The notes under the pieces are model-generated. The model saw nothing but the letters and a program-made list of their open reading frames with translations, did not search any database and had not been told where the DNA came from. Positions 59,161-64,000 of a stretch of 64,000 nucleotides of DNA are shown here, one piece after another. A program made the position numbers and the translations under genes. Every line of letters begins with the position of its first letter. Within the stretch, counting starts at the first letter, position 1. The stretch is from assembly GCF_025755255.1 (NCBI RefSeq), contig NZ_JALIEB010000002.1, positions 39,282 through 103,281 on the forward strand. Direction: 5' to 3'. This DNA is from Roseobacter sinensis. GTDB taxonomy: Bacteria > Pseudomonadota > Alphaproteobacteria > Rhodobacterales > Rhodobacteraceae.

Positions 59161-59406
59161 TCACTCACTGTCCGGTTGACCCAGGCGGTTGGTCGGCTTT
59201 GAAAAATCGTCGTCTTCGTCATCATCGCCGATTATTCTAGTCGATCTTCGCCTTCTATCATCGCCAGGAAAATCATACCCTCGACGAACTCGTTCATGTT
59301 GAACGGACTCTTCAAGCTCCTTAATTCTTTCGATTTCTCTAATTATTTCGATTTCTCTAATATTTTCAGCTATTTGGCTTTTTCTCTTCTCTTTGTCTTC
59401 GCTCAC
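59161..59406 (-). CDS. Short charged coiled-coil protein, second gene of an AT-rich pair
   Basis: An 81-residue protein starting at GTG 59404-59406, coupled to the membrane-protein gene by a one-base overlap, with GGAGG seven bases upstream. Residues 1-45 are a Glu/Lys/Ile-rich helix (EDKEKRKSQIAENIREIEII then REIERIKELEESV) that suits a coiled coil. The tail has the basic RRRRSTRI and the acidic GDDDEDDDF clusters. No family was recognised. Base composition is visibly AT-rich against neighbours, with codons such as ATA and AAT. Confidence 0.6.
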   Translation of the reverse strand: MSEDKEKRKSQIAENIREIEIIREIERIKELEESVQHERVRRGYDFPGDDRRRRSTRIIGDDDEDDDFSKPTNRLGQPDSE

Positions 59407-59951
59407 TACGATCCTCCGAAAATAAAAAAGGTTAAGCCCCAAAATGGTAGCTGTAGAAATGTGAACACAATTGCCGTGAACATATCACGTTGCGCACGCC
59501 CGAGCAAAACCTCATTCCTATCGAAACGACTTTCCTTGCTCATTGACAAGGTTCTCAGTAATTCCGGATCGGAGAAAGAAGGTCCTTTTTTTTCCAGCTT
59601 CTCGATGAGAGCTTTGGGTGAGTCTTCAAATCTCCAGCCCTTGCTTGGACTCAAAATTCTCAATGCAAAAACAATTGAGGTTGAAAAAGAAAAGATCGCC
59701 ATTGCAACCGAAAACGGTAATCCCAACATGAAGCTGGAGGCATCAAAAATACTGCCGCCATGCGATTCAGCGGCTTCAAATACGAGGCGTGAAAAGAGGG
59801 TTCCGGTAAGGCCACTAACCGCAGCAACGACTGAAGCTTGAGACCGTAGGGCGCGCAAGTCGGCACGCTGCTGACTTAGGCTTTCGCAAGCACTTTCGTA
59901 GGCTATCTCATGGAGAAGTTTTCGCGATGCTGAATAGTCGAACTTACCCAT
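59406..59951 (-). CDS. Three-helix membrane protein, first gene of an AT-rich pair
   Basis: A 181-residue membrane protein starting 3 bp after the thyX stop (TAG-ATT-ATG). Hydrophobic segments are near 38-57 (ASVVAAVSGLTGTLFSRLVF), 74-100 (FMLGLPFSVAMAIFSFSTSIVFALRIL) and 157-178 (FTAIVFTFLQLPFWGLTFFIF). A basic cytosolic loop lies between the second and third. Two-helix-plus-one layouts of this size occur in effector proteins of bacterial defence systems, but I could not identify the family. AT-rich codon use unlike thyX suggests recent acquisition. Confidence 0.7.
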   Translation of the reverse strand: MGKFDYSASRKLLHEIAYESACESLSQQRADLRALRSQASVVAAVSGLTGTLFSRLVFEAAESHGGSIFDASSFMLGLPFSVAMAIFSFSTSIVFALRILSPSKGWRFEDSPKALIEKLEKKGPSFSDPELLRTLSMSKESRFDRNEVLLGRAQRDMFTAIVFTFLQLPFWGLTFFIFGGS

Positions 59952-59954
59952 AAT

Positions 59955-60860
59955 CTACCCAATCACTCCCTGAAACTCCCGCCATTCGCCCTTGCTCATA
60001 CCGGAGGTCTCCTGCGTGACCTCCTCTCCGGCGAGCATCTTGCGGATGCACTCCAGCGCGCGGCCTGAGAGGGTGGCTCCGCCCAGGCGGTAGTCCTCGA
60101 AGGCGCCGTAGGCGGCCGGGACCCAGTCCTTGACCATCGCGCAGATGGCCTCGGCGTAGACGCGGATTTCATATTGCGCATGGGCGTCGGCGCGCAGGCG
60201 CAGGAAGTGGAAGAGGTTGTGCAGGTCCACCTTCCAGTACCATTGGGTGTAGACGTTGGCGGGCAGGTTCATGCGGGCAAGCTCGCGCGCGAGGCCCTGT
60301 TGACCCTCCTGGCTGATCATCTCCTCGTAGTGGTCATAGCAGCGCATGGCGTCCTGTTGCAGGTAGCGCAGGACGCGTTCGGCCTCCTCCCCGGTGAGCG
60401 CTTCCCCCCGGCCCTGGTTGTTGACGACCGACTGCGCGGCCAGATCATCGGGCGCGGGGATGTAGAATTCACGGTCGAGGATCGAGTAGCGGGCGGAGTA
60501 TTCGTTGACGTTGGCGGTGCGGTGGCGGATCCACTGGCGCGCCACGAAGACCGGCAGTTTCACGTGCAGCTTGATCTCGCACATCTCGAAGGGTGTGGAG
60601 TGCCAGTGGCGCATGAGGTAGCGGATGAGCCCCTCGTCATTCTGCACGGATTTGGTGCCACGCCCATAGGAGACGCGGGCGGCCTGGCAGATCGCGGCGT
60701 CGTCGCCCATGTAGTCGATCACGCGGACAAAGCCGTGGTCGAGCACGGGCTGCGCGGTGTAGAGGTGCTTTTCCATGCCGGGGGCGGTGGCGCGCAGGGT
60801 GGGCGTGGTTTGCTGGCGTTGTTCGTCGATTTCGGCTTGGTGCTCGGGGGTGAGCGGCAT
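59955..60860 (-). CDS. thyX: FAD-dependent thymidylate synthase ThyX
   Basis: A 301-residue flavin thymidylate synthase that makes dTMP from dUMP using NADPH and methylene-tetrahydrofolate. The ThyX signature appears as [15 protein letters not shown] near residues 113-127 (family form RHRxxSxNExSxRY). Further conserved blocks are FARQW-like [11 protein letters not shown] and [11 protein letters not shown]. It lacks the Asp/Cys chemistry of ThyA. The N-terminal 25 residues ([12 protein letters not shown]...) are variable. A two-gene AT-rich unit starts 3 bp after its stop. Confidence 0.97.
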   Translation of the reverse strand: MPLTPEHQAEIDEQRQQTTPTLRATAPGMEKHLYTAQPVLDHGFVRVIDYMGDDAAICQAARVSYGRGTKSVQNDEGLIRYLMRHWHSTPFEMCEIKLHVKLPVFVARQWIRHRTANVNEYSARYSILDREFYIPAPDDLAAQSVVNNQGRGEALTGEEAERVLRYLQQDAMRCYDHYEEMISQEGQQGLARELARMNLPANVYTQWYWKVDLHNLFHFLRLRADAHAQYEIRVYAEAICAMVKDWVPAAYGAFEDYRLGGATLSGRALECIRKMLAGEEVTQETSGMSKGEWREFQGVIG

Positions 60861-61043
60861 GGGGGCATCCTTTCGAGGGCGTGAGTCGGCTACGACTATA
60901 TCTGGGCGCGGGGCGTCGCGGAACAGCTATATGCTGTATTTTGGCGACGGATTTCGCCTCGCGATGCTCAGCGCGATGTGACTGGTATCGCCGGGCGGGC
61001 GTGCTAGTGTTGCGTCAAATCAATGGAGTGATGGAGGGGCGGC

Positions 61044-61472
61044 ATGAGCCTGAAGTATCTGCACACAATGGTCCGGGTGAAGGATCTGGAGAAATCGATC
61101 GCGTTTTACGAGCTGTTGGGGCTGAAGGAGACGCGGCGGATGGACAGCGAGGGCGGGCGCTTCACGCTGGTCTTCATGGCGCCGCCGGGGCAGGAAGAGT
61201 GCCCGGTGGAGCTGACCTATAACTGGGATGGCGACGAGGGGCTGCCGAGCGACAGCCGGCATTTCGGGCATCTGGCCTACCGCGTGGGCAATATCTACGA
61301 GGTGTGCCAGCATCTGATGGACAATGGGGTGACGATCAACCGGCCGCCGCGCGACGGGCATATGGCCTTTGTCCGCTCGCCCGACAACATCTCGATCGAG
61401 CTCTTGCAGGAGGGCGATCACCTTCCGCCCGCCGAGCCGTGGGCGAGCATGGAAAACACAGGGCACTGGTGA
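61044..61472 (+). CDS. gloA: Lactoylglutathione lyase (glyoxalase I)
   Basis: A 142-residue glyoxalase I. It opens MSLKYLHTMVRVKDLEKSIAFYELLGLKE. The metal ligands are His7, Glu56 (PVELTYN), His76 (GHLAY) and Glu119 (ISIELLQ), as in the nickel/cobalt-type enzyme. It isomerises the hemithioacetal of methylglyoxal and glutathione. GGAGG is upstream of ATG 61044. The stop overlaps the GTG of the following DUF1194 gene (GTGA), so detoxification and the von Willebrand-like proteins are translated together, which is unusual. Confidence 0.95.
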   Translation: MSLKYLHTMVRVKDLEKSIAFYELLGLKETRRMDSEGGRFTLVFMAPPGQEECPVELTYNWDGDEGLPSDSRHFGHLAYRVGNIYEVCQHLMDNGVTINRPPRDGHMAFVRSPDNISIELLQEGDHLPPAEPWASMENTGHW

Positions 61473-62179
61473 TCCGCGCCGCCCTCTGCGCGGGTGCTGT
61501 GCTGGCGGCGCCGGCCGCGGCGGAGTGCCGGCTGGCGCTGGTGCTGGCGCTCGATGTGTCCAGTTCAGTCGATGCGGCAGAGGACGCCTTGCAGCGCGGC
61601 GGTCTGGTCGCCGCTCTCACTGCCCCTGAGGTGGAGGCGGCGTTCTTTGCCAGTGACGACCCGGTGGCGCTTGCGGTCTACGAGTGGTCGGGACGCTACA
61701 ACCAGGAACTGCTGCTTGACTGGACGCTGATCGACAGCCGCGCGCGGCTGCATCACGTGGCGGAGACGCTGGCCCGCAGCATCCGAAGCCACAACGATTT
61801 TCCCACGGCCATGGGCTACGCGCTGGGGTACGGGTCGCGGTTGCTGGAACGGGCGCCGTCCTGTCTCCATCGGACGCTGGATATGGCCGGCGACGGGCAG
61901 AACAACGAGGGGTTCAGCCCGGCACTGGCCTATGCCGAGTTCCCCTTCGACGGCGTGACGGTGAACGGTCTGGTGGTCAACGGGGCGGATTACGAGGCCG
62001 AGACAGGGCTGATCGCGTTCTATCAGAGCCAGGTTCTGCATGGACCCGGGGCATTTCTGGAGATTGCACAAGGGTTCGAGGACTACGAGCGGGCAATGCG
62101 GCGCAAGCTGGAACGCGAGTTGTCGCCACCCGTGATCGGTGCCCTGCCCCCCGGAGTCGTAACGGAACCGAAGGGATGA
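61469..62179 (+). CDS. DUF1194 secreted von Willebrand-like protein, first copy
   Basis: A 236-residue exported protein starting at GTG 61469, overlapping gloA. The signal peptide is IRAALCAGAVLAAPAAAEC. The body is a von Willebrand type A-like (DUF1194) domain: LALVLALDVSSSVDAAEDALQRGGL with a MIDAS-like DxSxS motif, then VYEWSGRYNQELLLDWTLI and CLHRTLDMAGDGQNNEG, ending with FEDYERAMRRKLEREL. Metal-dependent ligand binding is plausible. The paralogue at 62176 overlaps it (ATGA). Length is normal for the family. Confidence 0.88.
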   Translation: MIRAALCAGAVLAAPAAAECRLALVLALDVSSSVDAAEDALQRGGLVAALTAPEVEAAFFASDDPVALAVYEWSGRYNQELLLDWTLIDSRARLHHVAETLARSIRSHNDFPTAMGYALGYGSRLLERAPSCLHRTLDMAGDGQNNEGFSPALAYAEFPFDGVTVNGLVVNGADYEAETGLIAFYQSQVLHGPGAFLEIAQGFEDYERAMRRKLERELSPPVIGALPPGVVTEPKG

Positions 62180-62898
62180 CACGTTTGGCCGCGCTCCTTT
62201 TATCGAGCGTTCTTGCTGCGATGACGGGCGCTGTTCATGCCGGTGACTGCCGGCAGGCCCTGGCGTTGGGGCTCGACGTGTCAGGCTCGGTCGATCTGCG
62301 CGAATACCGGCTGCAAATCGACGGGCTGATTACTGCGCTCAACGATCCGGAGGTCGTGCGTATCCTGATGTCGGCGCCACAAGCTCCGGTGGCGCTCCTG
62401 GTGTTCGAGTGGAGCGGTCCTGCGGATCAGGCCATTCTGGTGCCTTGGACGAAAGTGACCGACCGCGAGGCGCTGGCGGGCATCAGCGCAATGCTGGCTG
62501 ATGCGGAGCGGCGGGATGCAACCCCCGGCACGGCCCTGGGAGTCGCCATGAAGACAGGCGCGGACTTTCTCGACCAGCAACAGGGTTGCTGGAAGCGCAC
62601 GCTGGATATCTCTGGAGACGGACGGTCGAACCTGGGGCCAGAGCCGCGAAACGTGCGTGACGCCATTGGCGCGCGGGGCATTACCATCAACGCGCTGGTA
62701 ATCGGGGCGGATGCGCCGGCAAGCGGCGATCTGCGTCAGACCGAGATCACCGAGCTGTCCTCCTACTTTCGGACACATGTGATCACAGGTCGGGATGCCT
62801 TCGTGCAGACGGCCTTGGGCTTCGAGGATTATGCCGCTGCGATGACCGCGAAGCTGAAGCGCGAACTTGACGGCCTCGCAATCAGCGGGCTTCAGTAG
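62176..62898 (+). CDS. DUF1194 secreted von Willebrand-like protein, second copy
   Basis: A 240-residue paralogue of the preceding gene. The signal peptide is TRLAALLLSSVLAAMTGAVHAGDC. It has the MIDAS-like LALGLDVSGSVDLREYRLQIDGL, FEWSGPADQAILVPWTKV, CWKRTLDISGDGRSNLG and the end FEDYAAAMTAKLKREL, each aligned to the first copy. ATG 62176 is in a four-base overlap with the first copy's stop. The two arose by tandem duplication. Its end overlaps the convergent MarR-type gene by 7 bp. Confidence 0.88.
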   Translation: MTRLAALLLSSVLAAMTGAVHAGDCRQALALGLDVSGSVDLREYRLQIDGLITALNDPEVVRILMSAPQAPVALLVFEWSGPADQAILVPWTKVTDREALAGISAMLADAERRDATPGTALGVAMKTGADFLDQQQGCWKRTLDISGDGRSNLGPEPRNVRDAIGARGITINALVIGADAPASGDLRQTEITELSSYFRTHVITGRDAFVQTALGFEDYAAAMTAKLKRELDGLAISGLQ

Positions 62899-63404
62899 AT
62901 GTAGCGGATCTGATCCGACCAGTAGCGCTCCATCCGCTTGAGCGACCGCGTGATATCATCGATACCGTCTGGCCCCAGAACACCTTTGGCTTCCAGACCA
63001 TCGGCATGGCGCGAGAACAGGTCGGACACGACATGGCGGATCTTCTGCCCCTTGTCGGTCAGGCGCACGCGCACCGAGCGGCGGTCGATCTCGCAGCGCT
63101 GGTGGTGCATGTACCCCGCGTCAACGAGCTTCTTCAGGTTGTAGCTGACGTTGCTGCCCTGGTAGTAGCCGCGGCTTTTCAACTCGCCCGCGGTGACTTC
63201 ATTGTCGCCGATATTGAAGAGCAGCAGCGCCTGAACCGCGTTGATCTCCAGCACGCCCACACGCTCGAATTCATCCTTGATGACGTCCAGCAGCAGGCGG
63301 TGCAACCGCTCGACCAGTGACAGGGCTTCGAGATAGCTGACCATGAACCCTTGCGTCCGGTTCATGCCAGATGTCTCCGATGGAATTTGATCTTGAATGC
63401 TCAT
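62892..63404 (-). CDS. MarR-family winged-helix regulator
   Basis: A 170-residue MarR-type dimeric winged-helix protein: FMVSYLEALSLVERLHRLLLDVIKDEFERVG, NAVQALLLFNIG, and the DNA-binding core VTAGELKSRGYYQGSNVSYNLKKLVDAGYMHHQRCEIDRRSVRVRLTDKG in the expected order. It resembles the rhizobial LdtR group, which responds to small ligands and controls envelope genes. The target is unknown. No clear operator was noted upstream. It is transcribed alone. Confidence 0.88.
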   Translation of the reverse strand: MSIQDQIPSETSGMNRTQGFMVSYLEALSLVERLHRLLLDVIKDEFERVGVLEINAVQALLLFNIGDNEVTAGELKSRGYYQGSNVSYNLKKLVDAGYMHHQRCEIDRRSVRVRLTDKGQKIRHVVSDLFSRHADGLEAKGVLGPDGIDDITRSLKRMERYWSDQIRYIY

Positions 63405-63497
63405 CTCCGCGCTCCGACTCGTTCCAATTTGGTCGGAATTTGCGCGAGAAACGCCAATAATTCGTTAAAAGGGAGCAAATGCGCCGTACGGTGGGTG

Positions 63498-63764
63498 TCA
63501 GGCCCCGACGCGCGGCAGCCCACCGATAATCTGCGCCATCAGCGCCGCGTATCGCGGCGGCGGCGCCACCTGCCCGCTGACCCATTGATAGAGGTCGTGA
63601 TCGTTCTCGCTGAGCATCTCGTCATAGAGGCCAAGCTCCGCCTCATCCATGCCGGCCAGATTGGCCTCGGCGAAGGGGTGCAGGATCACGTCCATTTCCT
63701 TGATCCCACGCCGCATCGAGCGCATTTTCAGCCGTTTGATGCGATGTTCACGCGGCTCGCTCAT
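63498..63764 (-). CDS. sdhE: Succinate dehydrogenase assembly factor SdhE
   Basis: An 88-residue SdhE (SDHAF2/YgfY) protein that assists covalent flavinylation of the succinate dehydrogenase flavoprotein. The signature RGxxE is visible in RSMRRGIKEMD near residue 18, followed by a helical body ending YQWVSGQVAPPPRYAALMAQII. The length fits the family. ATG 63762-63764 overlaps the end of the XRE gene by 17 bp. No sdh genes are in the window. Confidence 0.93.
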   Translation of the reverse strand: MSEPREHRIKRLKMRSMRRGIKEMDVILHPFAEANLAGMDEAELGLYDEMLSENDHDLYQWVSGQVAPPPRYAALMAQIIGGLPRVGA

Positions 63765-64000
63765 GCTGCTCTTCTTTCAGGGCCGCCCGCAGCTTCTTCT
63801 CCAGCCGGGCCATCTGCTCGGCCCGCGCGATCATGTCGATGCGCAGATCGCGCATCTCATTGAGGATATCCTGCGCGGATGCGGGCAAGCTCGCCTCTTC
63901 CATGGGCGCATCCAGCCCCTCGCCTTGCCCATTGATCAGCCACATCATCGAAACATTGAGCAGACCCGCCATCATCGACAAGCGATTGGCGCGCGGCTCA
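63748..64000 (-). CDS. XRE-family HTH regulator, C-terminal part (truncated by window edge)
   Basis: Only the last 83 codons are visible. The beginning reads EPRANRLSMMAGLLNVSMMWLINGQGEG, the end of the XRE helix-turn-helix fold in a form common among alphaproteobacteria. A linker and a coiled-coil helix follow (ILNEMRDLRIDMIARAEQMARLEKKLRAALKEEQHERAA). It overlaps the sdhE start by 17 bp. The TTG at 63981 is inside the gene; coding continues past the window. Confidence 0.8.
   Translation of the reverse strand, partial: EPRANRLSMMAGLLNVSMMWLINGQGEGLDAPMEEASLPASAQDILNEMRDLRIDMIARAEQMARLEKKLRAALKEEQHERAA

Overview
The window reads as a chromosomal segment of an alphaproteobacterium of the Rhodobacteraceae, most likely the marine roseobacter group. 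The basis is high GC with strong GC3 bias, many translationally coupled (ATGA, GTGA, TGATG) gene pairs, and a family-typical gene set: thiN next to a large acidic repeat protein, DUF2842 and purA; hflK-hflC-DUF2065-htrA; phaZ/phaC/phaP/phaR; XRE regulator plus sdhE; thyX. No rRNA, tRNA, insertion sequence, prophage or CRISPR array was recognised. Almost every base is coding; the only gene-free stretch above 300 bp is 25949-26269.

Layout. 1-4.7 kb: the 5' part of ftsY with a perfect Glu-Pro hexanucleotide repeat, a GT32-type glycosyltransferase, an orphan fused diaphorase (FdsG-FdsB/NuoE-NuoF type), an AlkB-like monooxygenase and a small secreted protein. 4.8-19.3 kb: housekeeping genes (xseA, purD, a secreted FG-GAP protein, a 2Fe-2S ferredoxin, htrA, DUF2065, hflC, hflK, gor, rpiA, a GST, sdaA, an EamA transporter and thiN). 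19.4-26 kb: a 922-residue acidic repeat protein, DUF2842, purA, a small membrane protein and a cobalt-type nitrile hydratase operon. 26.2-32.5 kb: secG, pyrG, a VPLPA-CTERM-like secreted protein, rlmJ, a secreted protein, two tandem TerB-like genes and a PhnD-like protein without a signal peptide.

32.6-42 kb: a polar amino acid/amine ABC transporter followed by two glutamine-synthetase-family ligases, a class I amidotransferase, a PuuB-like FAD oxidoreductase and a DegT-type aminotransferase. This looks like an uptake and gamma-glutamylation pathway for an amine whose identity cannot be read from sequence. A perfect 16-bp palindrome lies just before the first ligase. 42-46.5 kb: polyhydroxyalkanoate (PHA) metabolism (phaR, phaP, phaC, phaZ) with visible PhaR-type operators. 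46.5-50.5 kb: two alpha/beta hydrolases, an M15-like protein and a VOC protein, opposed by an ArsR-SRPBCC regulator across a nested operator-like dyad.

50.5-55.7 kb: thrS, then a bufferin-type ribosomal peptide operon: a DUF2282 precursor with a signal peptide and four cysteines, a DUF692 (MNIO) enzyme, its DUF2063 partner and a DoxX membrane protein. I consider this the most interesting system in the window. 55.7-64 kb: an ArsC-like protein, a cold-shock gene with a structured leader, a cytochrome P450, a DksA-like protein, a PilZ-like protein, an AT-rich coupled pair (coiled coil plus membrane protein) inserted directly behind thyX, gloA coupled to two DUF1194 genes, a MarR-type regulator, sdhE and the end of an XRE regulator.
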